Source: Clostridiaceae bacterium AM27-36LB
GTDB lineage: Bacteria; Bacillota; Clostridia; Lachnospirales; Lachnospiraceae
Direction of reading: 5' to 3'
Assembly: GCA_003480725.1 (NCBI GenBank)
Contig: QUJQ01000009.1
Location: 21,939 to 85,938, forward strand
DNA: 64,000 bases
The notes under the pieces are model-generated. The model was given only the letters and a program-made list of their open reading frames with translations, ran no database searches and was not told the origin of the DNA. This document shows, piece by piece, positions 8,971-18,335 of the stretch (positions within the stretch are counted from its first letter, which is position 1; the number at the start of each line of letters is the position of its first letter). Position numbers and translations under genes: made by a program.

Positions 8971-10801
8971 CTGCTGTTCCCTCCTCCTGTCTGTTCGTCC
9001 GCTTTCCATCCAGATATTCCAGAATCTCCGGTGAATATTCAATATACGGAAGTCGGATTCTTACCATCGTTCCTTCATCCGGCTCGCTCTCGATCTCCAG
9101 CCCGTATTTTTTTCCAAAACGGATCTGTATTCGTTTATGTACATTGATCACTCCTACACCGGAACCTTTTCTTGGTACTCTGCTGTTTTCTTTTAACAGA
9201 GACTCCAGTATTTCTTCAGACATGCCAAGACCATTATCTCTCACCTCAATACATACGTCATCGCCATCCCTGTAACCACGTACCCAGATCTCTCCTTCAT
9301 CATCCATCCCTTCCACGCCGTAGTAGATAGCATTTTCAAGAAGAGGCTGTACGATCAACTTCACAGTACAGCAGTTCAGAATCTCTTCATTAATCTGAAA
9401 GTCCACATGGAACCGGTTCTTATACCGGATCTTCTGAATATTCATGTAGTTGGTAGCATGCTTGATCTCATCCTCCACACGGATGATCGTCCGTCCTTTG
9501 CTAAGACTGATGCGGAACAGGCTGGCAAGCTGAGAGATCATAAACACTGCATCTTCATAACGTTCTCCCTCGATCATCCAAGTAATAGACTCCAATGTAT
9601 TATAAAGGAAATGCGGATTGATCTGAGACTGTAGTGCATCCAGCTCACTTTTTCGCTTCTCCTCTTGTTCCAGAAGCACGTCGTCCATCAGTTTCCGGAT
9701 CTGTTCTACTGTGGATTTCAATGTTCGTCCCAGATGCTCGACCTCAGTAAATCCGCCAATGTAAATATCCGGATTCATATTACCTGCTTCCCATTCCTTC
9801 ACAGACTCATTGAGCTTTTCCAACGGGCTTGCCACACTGGAAGATACCATCTGGTTTACAAAAACAATGAGCATCATGGATATGATCAGCAGCATCACGA
9901 AAAACAGCCTTGTCTCATACATACCCATATTAAAGATACTGTTTGGAATCACACTGACGATCTTCCATCCTGTATAGCTGACGGTCTTCACTGTCACCAG
10001 CCGGTTCTCACTCCATAAATCCTCCTTGTGGCTTCCATCATCCCAGGCAGCAATTTCTTCATTATTTTCTTCATAAAGCCCTGCATAGATCAGCTTCTGT
10101 TTGGGATGATAGATAATCTCACCATTTCCATCCATCAGATACACATATTCTTCATTGATCCCGTTATTTGCTTTTTCCAGTAACTGTTCAATACTGGAAT
10201 AATTCATATCCACCAGAAGAACACCCAGTTCAGAATCTCCGCCCTTGGTCAGCTCTACCGCACGGCTCAAGGAGATTACCCAGTGATATCTATAATTGGC
10301 ATCATCAAACAGATTCTGTACATGCGGTGTAGAAAAATGAAAATTTTCCATCTTTCCCACTGCTTCCCGGAACCATTCCTGCTCTGTTACGTCCACATCT
10401 TCTTTTTCTCCTGCAACCGGCACTGCCTCTACCAGATTGCCATTGCTGGTATAACAGGCAATGCTGACCAGATTCTCTTTATTGGCATCATACAGAAGGT
10501 TCATCTCCTGTACCATATCCTCCGATGCCAGATCCTTATCCTTGATCACAGAATAATACATGGTATCCGAGATCCGACGCATATTTTTAAGATAACTTTC
10601 CAGATTGATCGCTGTCTGATCCAGAAGCTGCACTGCATTTTCAGACATCATTGCTTCCATTCGGTCAGTGAACAGATGGTACATGGTAATACCGAAAGCT
10701 CCCATGGCAAATAGAGCGACAACCGTAAAGGATATGGCGATTCCCACCTGGATCGATATTGATTTTTTCTTGAAACTTAGGAACTCTGTCAGTTTCTTCA
10801 C
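8957..10801 (-). CDS. yesM: YesM/LytS-type sensor histidine kinase
   Basis: This 614-residue kinase has transmembrane helices near residues 17-40 and 299-318 that flank an extracytoplasmic dCache-like domain of about 255 residues. A HAMP segment, the His_kinase motif QSQINPHFLYNTLESI (phospho-acceptor probably His397) and a HATPase domain (DNGLGMSEE, GSGVGVINV) follow. It starts with GTG, whose GTGA overlaps the TGA stop of the response regulator by four bases, so the pair is translationally coupled. The next gene overlaps its own 3' end. Membrane sensor of the sugar module, probably reading the neighbouring anchored binding protein. Confidence 0.92.
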   Translation of the reverse strand: MKKLTEFLSFKKKSISIQVGIAISFTVVALFAMGAFGITMYHLFTDRMEAMMSENAVQLLDQTAINLESYLKNMRRISDTMYYSVIKDKDLASEDMVQEMNLLYDANKENLVSIACYTSNGNLVEAVPVAGEKEDVDVTEQEWFREAVGKMENFHFSTPHVQNLFDDANYRYHWVISLSRAVELTKGGDSELGVLLVDMNYSSIEQLLEKANNGINEEYVYLMDGNGEIIYHPKQKLIYAGLYEENNEEIAAWDDGSHKEDLWSENRLVTVKTVSYTGWKIVSVIPNSIFNMGMYETRLFFVMLLIISMMLIVFVNQMVSSSVASPLEKLNESVKEWEAGNMNPDIYIGGFTEVEHLGRTLKSTVEQIRKLMDDVLLEQEEKRKSELDALQSQINPHFLYNTLESITWMIEGERYEDAVFMISQLASLFRISLSKGRTIIRVEDEIKHATNYMNIQKIRYKNRFHVDFQINEEILNCCTVKLIVQPLLENAIYYGVEGMDDEGEIWVRGYRDGDDVCIEVRDNGLGMSEEILESLLKENSRVPRKGSGVGVINVHKRIQIRFGKKYGLEIESEPDEGTMVRIRLPYIEYSPEILEYLDGKRTNRQEEGTADEKK

Positions 10802-12429
10802 TTCTTCTCCAGTCTGTCCGAACGATATCTGGACGGTGATACACCAAACTGCTTCTTAAATACATAGCTGAAATAATTGGCTTCCGAGTAACCTACTTTT
10901 TCAGCGATCACATAAGTCTTATCATTACCTGTCATCAGAAGGTTCACCGCCTGCTCCATCCGATAATCTGTCAGATATCTCACAAATGTCTTTCCTGTCT
11001 CTTTCTTAAAAATCGTAGAAAAATAGGCGGCACTCACATTTAACTTCTTGCAGATCACTTCCACACTCAGATCCTGATCTGCATAGTTTGTTTTTACATA
11101 TTCTTCTGCGCTCTGCACAAATGATTTCGTAGAATCCTGTCTCTCATGGAGTACTTCTCTCTGCAGATGTCTGCACAGATCCAGAAGCCACCGCTCCAGC
11201 GCTTCTGTGGATTCCATCTGCAGTGCCTGATGATAGGCATCCGTCCCTGTTCCTGATACATTATCAATACTCAGATCATGACCTGCTGCGAACCGCACCA
11301 GCTCGGAGATCAGTTCCATCATAACGATCCTGTAGTTCTGCATGGAAAGATGTGCTTCGCCAAGCCACTGAATAAAATCATGGATTGCTTCCTGCAGCAC
11401 GTTCTCCTCTCCCACACGGATTTTCTTAATGATCCTCTGGATCAAATCTGCATACGCATCCACTCGCTGTAGTTCTGCTGTCTCTCCCGGTTCCACCTCA
11501 GAGATGCTGATAGATCTGATATTTCCATAGAGTACTCGATAAGATACTGCCTGCTTGGCACCCTGATAGGAGAATGGTATCTGCTCCAGACTGTCGCACA
11601 GATATCCAATGCCTGCGGTCACTCTTGCATTACAGACCTTTCTCGCCATCCGGCACAGACGGTCCATCTCATCTGTATAAGCGATCAGATTATCCTTCTC
11701 CTGCAGCTGTGAGATCATAATAATATCCCCCAGATAGATCACAAAACGGCTGTTCCACCGTTCATCTACCTGCTCCTCCACATACTTTTTCACTGCCATG
11801 GCAAGCAGAAATGGATCTTCCCTCTCTTCCTCCGGCAATGACTGCGTACTGATATGCAAAACTGTCACTACGTAGTAAGGAGCTGACAGATTCACCTGAT
11901 AATCCTTCACATATTTTCCAATCTGTCTGGCTGCCACACGGCCCTCTAACAATGCCATGTAAAAGCTTTCCTGCAATACCGGCAGACTTTCCATGTAATA
12001 TTCCCGCAGCTTATCCGTATTCCGCTTCTCATCCCGTTCCCGGTCAAGATCTGCTTTGATCCGCTCAAATACTTCCTTTAATTCACCGGCATTGACAGGC
12101 TTGAGCAGATACTCTGCCGCATCCATCTTGATTGCTTCTTTTGCATACTCAAATTCATCAAATCCAGAAAAAATAATGACCCGGATGGTTCTTGATAATT
12201 CTTTTAATTTCCGACAGAGTGTCAGTCCATCCATGTATGGCATCTTGATATCTGTCATGACAATATCTGGCTGCAGATCCTCTGCCAATTCCAGTGCTTC
12301 CACCCCGTTGGCTGCATGTCCAATGATCTTAAGACCCATTGCTTCCCAGTCCAGTTTTTTTACAATAATCTGGATCACGTCCTCTTCATCATCCACCAGA
12401 AGTACTGAGTATCTGTTATTTGTGTCCAT
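10798..12429 (-). CDS. yesN: YesN-type response regulator with AraC DNA-binding domain
   Basis: A 543-residue protein. The N-terminal receiver domain has the acidic pair D13/D14, phospho-acceptor D60 in MTDIKMP, and the conserved LLKP lysine. A long linker of about 300 residues follows, then a C-terminal pair of AraC helix-turn-helix motifs (DLSVEVICKKLNVSAAYFS and YVIAEKVGYSEANYFSYVFK). AGGGAG precedes the ATG by five bases. Members regulate carbohydrate transport genes; here the obvious target is the mgl operon directly upstream, whose promoter holds paired half-sites. A hairpin between mglC and this gene partly separates the two units. Confidence 0.93.
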   Translation of the reverse strand: MDTNNRYSVLLVDDEEDVIQIIVKKLDWEAMGLKIIGHAANGVEALELAEDLQPDIVMTDIKMPYMDGLTLCRKLKELSRTIRVIIFSGFDEFEYAKEAIKMDAAEYLLKPVNAGELKEVFERIKADLDRERDEKRNTDKLREYYMESLPVLQESFYMALLEGRVAARQIGKYVKDYQVNLSAPYYVVTVLHISTQSLPEEEREDPFLLAMAVKKYVEEQVDERWNSRFVIYLGDIIMISQLQEKDNLIAYTDEMDRLCRMARKVCNARVTAGIGYLCDSLEQIPFSYQGAKQAVSYRVLYGNIRSISISEVEPGETAELQRVDAYADLIQRIIKKIRVGEENVLQEAIHDFIQWLGEAHLSMQNYRIVMMELISELVRFAAGHDLSIDNVSGTGTDAYHQALQMESTEALERWLLDLCRHLQREVLHERQDSTKSFVQSAEEYVKTNYADQDLSVEVICKKLNVSAAYFSTIFKKETGKTFVRYLTDYRMEQAVNLLMTGNDKTYVIAEKVGYSEANYFSYVFKKQFGVSPSRYRSDRLEKK

Positions 12430-12467
12430 AAAATCTCCCTTATAACATATGTTCCTGCATATATGAA

Positions 12468-12500
12468 AATAGCGGCGGGACGCTTATGCGTCCTGCCGCT
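12468..12500 (-). terminator. Terminator of the mgl operon
   Basis: A 13-bp stem (AGCGGCAGGACGC with GCGTCCCGCCGCT, one wobble, four-base loop) is followed on the minus strand by ATTTTCAT. It lies between mglC and the response-regulator gene. The T tract is short, so some read-through into the regulator genes is possible. Confidence 0.75.
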
Positions 12501-12519
12501 ATCTATTATACTATGTATT

Positions 12520-13509
12520 TTATTTCTTTGCCACATACTTTCTGATATCCAGAGAGATTGCCACGAAGATAACGATACCGATTGCAATGTACTGTGCATT
12601 TGCGTTAACACCCATGTACTGCAGAGCGATCTTCAGAAGCTCGAATACTGCAACACCGACAAATGCGGAGGATACTTTTCCTCGTCCACCGGTAACGGAT
12701 ACACCACCGATAGTACATGCTGCGATTGCCTCCATCTCATAACCATAACCAAGCTGTACGGAAGCACCACCGGATTTTGCACCCAGCATGAATCCTGCAA
12801 GACCATACATAGCTGCTGCTTTCATATAGATCAGGATCAGGGTCAGTTTTACCGGAACACCGGCAACCTCTGCTGCCTGTGGGTTTCCACCGATTGCATA
12901 CATATATTTTCCATGACGGGTCATATTGAAGATGAACCAAGTAATAGCTGCTACAACCAGTGCGATCCATACCAGATAGCTAAGACCAAGGAACTTACCA
13001 CTACCTACGTTGGTATACTCAGTGGTAAAGCCACCAAGCGGGGTTGCGTTTGTGAACAGCATGTTCAGACCATATACAATCTCCATGGTAGCCAGCGTTG
13101 CGATGAACGGCGGTACACTTAAATAAGCAATGAAGAAACCAGTAATGGTTCCGAATACTGCACAGATCAGCATTGCAACCAAAGCTGCCAGGAATACATT
13201 CAAAGGCTGCATATCCGGGAAAAATTTTCCGGAATAGTCCATTCTCTGAAGCAGTACACCAGAGATACATCCGCCAAGACCGATCAGACGACCAGCGGAA
13301 AGGTCACATCCTGCGGTAATAACGCAGCCTGCGATACCAAGTGCGATTACCAGTCGGAAACTCATGTTGTTTAACAGGTTGTTTAAGTTATTCAAGGTAA
13401 AAAAGTTCTGGGTTGTCAGTCCGGCTACAATAACCAGAATGAACATAACAATAATAACACCATTATTGATCAGAAAATCTGTAATCTGTTTCTGCTTTGT
13501 CTTTTCCAT
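12520..13509 (-). CDS. mglC: Galactose/methyl-galactoside ABC transporter permease MglC
   Basis: A 329-residue inner-membrane permease of the BPD_transp_2 (ribose/galactose) family with about nine hydrophobic segments. Diagnostic stretches include AGCDLSAGRLIGLGG, SVPPFIATLATMEIVYG and ACTIGGVSVTGGRGKV. I prefer ATG 13509, nine bases after AGGAGG; the ATG at 13518 abuts that ribosome site. It is the last gene of mglBAC, 21 bases after mglA. Works as a homodimer with MglA to import galactose or a related sugar delivered by MglB. Confidence 0.93.
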   Translation of the reverse strand: MEKTKQKQITDFLINNGVIIVMFILVIVAGLTTQNFFTLNNLNNLLNNMSFRLVIALGIAGCVITAGCDLSAGRLIGLGGCISGVLLQRMDYSGKFFPDMQPLNVFLAALVAMLICAVFGTITGFFIAYLSVPPFIATLATMEIVYGLNMLFTNATPLGGFTTEYTNVGSGKFLGLSYLVWIALVVAAITWFIFNMTRHGKYMYAIGGNPQAAEVAGVPVKLTLILIYMKAAAMYGLAGFMLGAKSGGASVQLGYGYEMEAIAACTIGGVSVTGGRGKVSSAFVGVAVFELLKIALQYMGVNANAQYIAIGIVIFVAISLDIRKYVAKK

Positions 13510-13530
13510 TCTATTCATCCTCCTTCAGCA

Positions 13531-15039
13531 TCAGAATTGTGTTGCAAACTGCATAACATTTGCCTGAGACATCTCTTCTTTCTCAGTGATCTCACCAGTC
13601 AGGCGGCCGTTACACATTACACAGACTCTGTCAGACATACCAAGCAGCTCAGCCATCTCAGAAGAAATCATGATAATTGCTTTTCCCTGTTTTGCCAGGT
13701 CATTCATGATCTCATAGATCTCATGCTTTGCTCCTACGTCAATACCACGGGTAGGCTCATCCATGATCAGCACATCCGGGTCATTTGCCAGCCATCTGGA
13801 TACAATAACTTTCTGCTGGTTACCACCAGACAGGTTTGCAATATGCTCTTTCATGCTGGGAGTCTTGATTCTCAGTTTCTTAATACTATCATCCACAACT
13901 GTATTGATCTTCTTGTGGTCAAGCACAAATCCTGCTTTCAAATACTTATTATATACGGAAACACCTACGTTGTCTTTAATAGACAGACATCCGAAGATAC
14001 CATTTCCACGACGGTCCTCAGTAATCAGACCGATACCTGCGTTCATAGCATCAATGGGGTGCTTAATATTCACTTTCTTTCCATGCATGTAGACCTCACC
14101 AGATGCCACACCACGGATTCCAAAAATACCTTCCATCAGCTCGGTTCTCTGAGCTCCGACCAGTCCACCAAATCCAAGGATCTCGCCTTTACGAAGCTTG
14201 AAGCTTACGTGCTGGAAAGACTTCGGATGAATGGAACACAGGTCTTTGACTTCAAGAACTACGTCACCGATCTCATTATCTTTGTCAGGATATACATTAG
14301 TCAGCTCACGACCAACCATCTTGGCAATGATCTGCTCTGTGGTCATCTCTGCTGCCGGCCAGGTTCCTACATAACCACCGTCTCGCATGACGGTAATGTC
14401 ATCTGCAATTCTCTTGATCTCATCCATCTTATGGGAGATATAGATCATTGCTACACCCTTACTTCTCAGATCATTCATAATACGGAACAGGGCATCTACT
14501 TCTTTGTCAGACAAAGAAGATGTCGGCTCATCGAAGATTACGACTTTCGCCTGATGAGAGACTGCTTTTGCAATCTCAACAGACTGCATCTGTCCGATAG
14601 ACAGAGAACCCAGCTGAGCCTTCGGATCAAAATCCATACCAACCTCATCCAGCCACATTTTCGTATCTTCATACATTTTCTTATGATCGATCACTTTCAG
14701 CGGACCATAATTCTTGGTAGGAAATCTTCCAAGGAAAAGGTTCTCGCCTACGCTTCTAGCCAGAACCGGCTGAAGCTCCTGATGTACCATGGCAATTCCT
14801 TTACTCATAGCATCATCCGGATCCTTAATATCAATTTTTTCTCCATCCAGATAGATCTCTCCGGCATCCATCTTATAGATACCAAATAGACATTTCATCA
14901 GAGTGGACTTACCCGCACCATTTTCTCCCATCAGCGCATGGACTGTGCCAGGACGAACTGACAACTGTACATTGTCGAGTGCCTTCACGCCGGGAAAGGA
15001 CTTGCAGATGCCCTTCAACTCCAGTTTATACTCAGCCAT
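13531..15039 (-). CDS. mglA: Galactose/methyl-galactoside ABC transporter ATPase MglA
   Basis: A 502-residue sugar ABC ATPase with two nucleotide-binding domains, as usual for the CUT2 class. The first half has Walker A GENGAGKST, signature LSIGQMQ and Walker B VVIFDEPTSS. The second half has signature LSGGNQQK and Walker B VLIMDEPTRGID, while its Walker A is degenerate (GGLVGAQRTEL), as in this family. ATG 15039 has AAGGAG seven bases upstream; a TTG start at 15057 would swallow that site. It energises import together with MglC. Confidence 0.94.
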   Translation of the reverse strand: MAEYKLELKGICKSFPGVKALDNVQLSVRPGTVHALMGENGAGKSTLMKCLFGIYKMDAGEIYLDGEKIDIKDPDDAMSKGIAMVHQELQPVLARSVGENLFLGRFPTKNYGPLKVIDHKKMYEDTKMWLDEVGMDFDPKAQLGSLSIGQMQSVEIAKAVSHQAKVVIFDEPTSSLSDKEVDALFRIMNDLRSKGVAMIYISHKMDEIKRIADDITVMRDGGYVGTWPAAEMTTEQIIAKMVGRELTNVYPDKDNEIGDVVLEVKDLCSIHPKSFQHVSFKLRKGEILGFGGLVGAQRTELMEGIFGIRGVASGEVYMHGKKVNIKHPIDAMNAGIGLITEDRRGNGIFGCLSIKDNVGVSVYNKYLKAGFVLDHKKINTVVDDSIKKLRIKTPSMKEHIANLSGGNQQKVIVSRWLANDPDVLIMDEPTRGIDVGAKHEIYEIMNDLAKQGKAIIMISSEMAELLGMSDRVCVMCNGRLTGEITEKEEMSQANVMQFATQF

Positions 15040-15065
15040 TTTGCTCTCCTTCTTCAATCAGCTTA

Positions 15066-15100
15066 AAAAATGCGGACGTCGTTGTCCAACGCCCGCACCA
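15066..15100 (-). terminator. Intercistronic hairpin between mglB and mglA
   Basis: On the minus strand TGCGGGCGTTG pairs with CGACGTCCGCA (11 bp with two G-T wobbles, five-base loop) and six Ts follow. As in many binding-protein operons it probably acts as a partial terminator and 3' end protector, making mglB mRNA more abundant than mglAC. Confidence 0.75.
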
Positions 15101-15113
15101 TTTTCAGAATTAA

Positions 15114-16223
15114 TTATTTAACCATATCAAGAACTTCCTGAGCGTTGTCCTGGGTAACTTTTACATAGTCACAACCAATGTAATGCTCATTTCCAGCTCC
15201 GGTCAGGTAGTTGATTGCTGCATCAGCTGCACTGTGGGACTGAGAGAAGTGATCGTTGAATACAGTACCGGTCAGGTTGCCAGCGATAACAGCCTCAAGA
15301 GCCTCAGACAGAGCGTCAACACCTACCAGGTAGATATCTTTGCCTACAGTACGTCCTGCGGACTGGATTGCCTGCAGAGCACCCATAGCCATTGCATCGT
15401 TGTTACAGAACACAACTTCTACATCATTACCATACTGTCCAAGAGCATTAGCAACGATCTGCTGTGCCTGATCCTGCTGCCAGTTACCAACCTGATCTGT
15501 CAGGCAGTTAACTTCAAGTCCAGCATCCTCAAGAGCTTTTACAGAGAACTCGGTACGATACTGAGCATCTACGTTCTCCGGATCACCCTCAACCATGATG
15601 TAATCAACTTTACCGTTCTTGTTCAGATCGATAGCATCAAGTCCAAGATCAGCAATGATCTCGCCCTGGAAAGTACCGGACTGACGAGCATCGCAACCTA
15701 CATAGGTAACATCCATGTTCTCATCTGCCCATCTCTGCTCCTCAGTTGCATCCGGCTCACGGTTGATGTATACCAGCGGAATGTTTGCTGCAACTACTTT
15801 ATCAGTAATGGTTGCTGCGGAAGAAGAGTTAACCGGGTTGACAATCATAACATCAACACCCTCAGTGATGAAGTTATCGATCTGTCCGGACTGGGTAGCC
15901 TGGTCATTAGCACCATCTACGATTTTAATGTTCTCAGCTTTGAATCCCTTGCTCTCCAGATAGCTCTGCAGCTCGGTACGGAACAGGGTCATGAAGTTAT
16001 CAGAGAACTGATAAATACATACACCAACTTTTTTGTCTGCCAGATCACCATCTACTGCCTCAGCTGCTGCATCAGCGGTATCTGCTGCGTCTGTTTTCTC
16101 AGCTGCTGCATCCTCAGTAGCTGCCGGTTCGGTGGTTGCTTCTTCCTGTTTGCTGCCGCATCCTGCGACTACAGAAGCTACCATGGTCAGTGCAAGTACA
16201 AGACTTACTGCTTTTCTTTTCAT
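15114..16223 (-). CDS. mglB: D-galactose-binding lipoprotein MglB
   Basis: A 369-residue substrate-binding lipoprotein. A signal peptide ends in the lipobox VAGC, then a long Ala/Glu/Thr-rich linker (about residues 25-60) leads to a type 1 periplasmic-binding fold starting DKKVGVCIYQFSDNFM. Motifs match the galactose-binding family: VDVMIVNPVNSSSA, the calcium loop DLNKNGKVD and FCNNDAMAMGALQAIQ. ATG 16223 is preceded by GGGAGG. It captures hexose outside the cell and delivers it to MglAC. First gene of the operon, with an activator-type promoter upstream. Confidence 0.93.
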   Translation of the reverse strand: MKRKAVSLVLALTMVASVVAGCGSKQEEATTEPAATEDAAAEKTDAADTADAAAEAVDGDLADKKVGVCIYQFSDNFMTLFRTELQSYLESKGFKAENIKIVDGANDQATQSGQIDNFITEGVDVMIVNPVNSSSAATITDKVVAANIPLVYINREPDATEEQRWADENMDVTYVGCDARQSGTFQGEIIADLGLDAIDLNKNGKVDYIMVEGDPENVDAQYRTEFSVKALEDAGLEVNCLTDQVGNWQQDQAQQIVANALGQYGNDVEVVFCNNDAMAMGALQAIQSAGRTVGKDIYLVGVDALSEALEAVIAGNLTGTVFNDHFSQSHSAADAAINYLTGAGNEHYIGCDYVKVTQDNAQEVLDMVK

Positions 16224-16272
16224 TGTTATTCTACCTCCCAAATGAATGTTGTAACTCTCGGTTACTAATGAC

Positions 16273-16333
16273 AATATACCAGTCGAAAGGAGAAAAAAAC
16301 ATAGAAAATTCTTCTGTCTTTCTTAAAAATTCT
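16273..16333 (-). promoter_or_regulatory. mglB promoter with paired putative YesN sites
   Basis: A TATATT -10 box lies at 16273-16278 with no good -35 at 17 bases, which suggests activator dependence. Two identical AGAATTTT octamers on the minus strand (16305-16312 and 16326-16333) are exactly 21 bp apart, two helical turns, and the nearer one overlaps the -35 zone. This is the usual geometry for AraC-type activators. Confidence 0.5.
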
Positions 16334-16411
16334 ACTTTTTTATTTGTGCATATTGTATAATTTTACATATTGTTTTTTGTGCGTTTTTGTCTGCATATTC
16401 ATACCATCATG

Positions 16412-18334
16412 CTATGGAATCATTCTTTCCACCTGATCCATCCAGATTCTGGAGCATGCATCGCTCGGCATACGCAGATCTCCACGGGGAGATACTGCCA
16501 CCGTACCTACCTTCGGTCCGTCCGGCAGACAGGAGCGTTTGAACTGCTGGGCAAAGAATCTTCTCATGAAGGTCTTCAGCCACTTTAAGATCACTTCGTT
16601 ATCGTACTCGCCTTTGAATGCCTGTTTTGCCAGATAGTAGATCTTATCCGGTGCAAAGCCGAAACGCAGCATATAATATAAGTAAAAGTCATGTAATTCG
16701 TAAGGTCCTACCAGATCCTCTGTCTTCTGGGAAATGACTCCATTTTCCGGCGGCAGAAGCTCCGGGCTCACCGGTGTATCCAGAATGTCAAGCAGTACTT
16801 CTGTCAGCTTCTCATCTCCACAGGTATCCGCATAGTAGCGAACCAGATGGCGCACCAGCGTCTTTGGCACAGATACATTGACACCATACATGGACATGTG
16901 ATCTCCATTGTAGGTAGCCCAGCCCAATGCCAGTTCGGACATATCACCGGTACCGATGACCATGCCGGAAGTCTGATTGGCAATATCCATGAGGATCTGG
17001 GTACGCTCTCTTGCCTGAGAGTTTTCATAGGTCACATCATGTACACTGCTGTCATGCCCGATATCCCGGAAATGAATGTTAACTGCTTCTTTAATATCTA
17101 CTTCTCTTAAGTTTGCTCCCAGTCGTCTGGTCAGCTCACATGCGTTGTTGTAAGTACGGTCCGTGGTTCCAAAGCATGGCATCGTCACAGCTGTAATGCA
17201 GGTTCTGGGCAGGTTCAGACGATCCACAGCTCTTGCTGCCACCAGCAGTGCCAGAGTAGAATCCAAACCTCCGGAGATACCGATCACCACACTGCGGCAA
17301 TGGGTATGTTCCATACGTTTTTTCAGACCCATGGACTGGATCGCAAGTATTTCCTCACAGCGTTTTTCACGCTCTTCTTTTCTTCCTGGTACGAATGGTG
17401 CCTTGTCCACATAACGATCAAATAGCGCATCTGCCGGATCCATCTCATATTCCACTTCGATATAACCATCCGGCGCAGCTGACACATCATAGGTGGTATA
17501 ATGTCTTCTTTCACCGATCAGACGTTCCATGTCCAGATCTCCGTAGATCGTCTCATTGGTAAATCTCTCAGATTCTGCCAGGACAGAACCATTTTCTGCG
17601 ATCAGATGATGTCCTCCAAAAACCAGATCCGTAGAAGATTCTCCTTCTCCTGCGCTGGCATAGATATATCCGCATACCAGGCGGCCGGACTGAAGTTTCA
17701 CCAGATCTCTTCGATAGGAGTCTTTTCCAGTGATTTCATCACTGGCTGACAGATTTACGATCACCGTCGCCCCATGCATGGCATGACGCACACTGGGTGG
17801 ATTGGGAGTCCACAGATCCTCACAGATCTCCACTGCCACTTTCAGCTCTGGCATACTCCGGCAGGTGAAGAGCTGATTGGTTCCAAATGGCACTGCATCT
17901 TCTTCCTGCCAACTTTCATAGCTTAACCCTTCTGGTGCAGCAGTAAAATGACGCGCCTCATAGAACTCACTGTAATTAGGAATATAAGACTTAGGAACCA
18001 GTCCCAGAAGCTCTCCATCCGAATAAGCTGCTGCCACATTATAGAGCTTTCCGCGATTCTCCAGGGGAAGTCCTACAAAGAACAGACCATCCATTCCTGC
18101 GCTGGCTTCCACGATCTCCATCAGCACTTCTTTTGCTGTCTTCAGCAGGAGCTCCTGACGAAACAGATCGCTGCATGTATAACCAGTGATGCACAGTTCG
18201 GGAAATACGATGATACGGGCGCCTTTTTCCCAGGTTTCCTTCATCAGCCGAATAATCTCTGTTCCGTTGTACACCGGATCTGCAACCCGGATCTTCGGCG
18301 ATACCGCCGCTGTCTTTACGAACCCGTACTCCAT
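16412..18334 (-). CDS. nadE: Glutamine-dependent NAD+ synthetase
   Basis: A 640-residue two-domain enzyme. The N-terminal nitrilase-like glutaminase carries the Glu-Lys-Cys triad (FPELCITGY, VPKSYIPNY, VEICEDLW). The C-terminal synthetase domain carries the ATP pyrophosphatase loop GISGGLDST near residue 357 and GTGDMSELALGW. It makes NAD+ from nicotinate adenine dinucleotide using ammonia channelled from glutamine. It begins two bases after the hslO stop and ends a long minus-strand run that starts with uvrB. No clear terminator follows its stop. Confidence 0.96.
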   Translation of the reverse strand: MEYGFVKTAAVSPKIRVADPVYNGTEIIRLMKETWEKGARIIVFPELCITGYTCSDLFRQELLLKTAKEVLMEIVEASAGMDGLFFVGLPLENRGKLYNVAAAYSDGELLGLVPKSYIPNYSEFYEARHFTAAPEGLSYESWQEEDAVPFGTNQLFTCRSMPELKVAVEICEDLWTPNPPSVRHAMHGATVIVNLSASDEITGKDSYRRDLVKLQSGRLVCGYIYASAGEGESSTDLVFGGHHLIAENGSVLAESERFTNETIYGDLDMERLIGERRHYTTYDVSAAPDGYIEVEYEMDPADALFDRYVDKAPFVPGRKEEREKRCEEILAIQSMGLKKRMEHTHCRSVVIGISGGLDSTLALLVAARAVDRLNLPRTCITAVTMPCFGTTDRTYNNACELTRRLGANLREVDIKEAVNIHFRDIGHDSSVHDVTYENSQARERTQILMDIANQTSGMVIGTGDMSELALGWATYNGDHMSMYGVNVSVPKTLVRHLVRYYADTCGDEKLTEVLLDILDTPVSPELLPPENGVISQKTEDLVGPYELHDFYLYYMLRFGFAPDKIYYLAKQAFKGEYDNEVILKWLKTFMRRFFAQQFKRSCLPDGPKVGTVAVSPRGDLRMPSDACSRIWMDQVERMIP

Positions 18335-18335
18335 G

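Noticed and set aside
13537..14889. Plus-strand open frame of 450 codons opposite mglA
   Set aside because: Antisense to a strongly supported ABC ATPase; its composition is that of a reverse-strand shadow and it has no start signals.
15183..16268. Plus-strand open frame of 361 codons opposite mglB
   Set aside because: Same reason: complement of a well-conserved lipoprotein gene.
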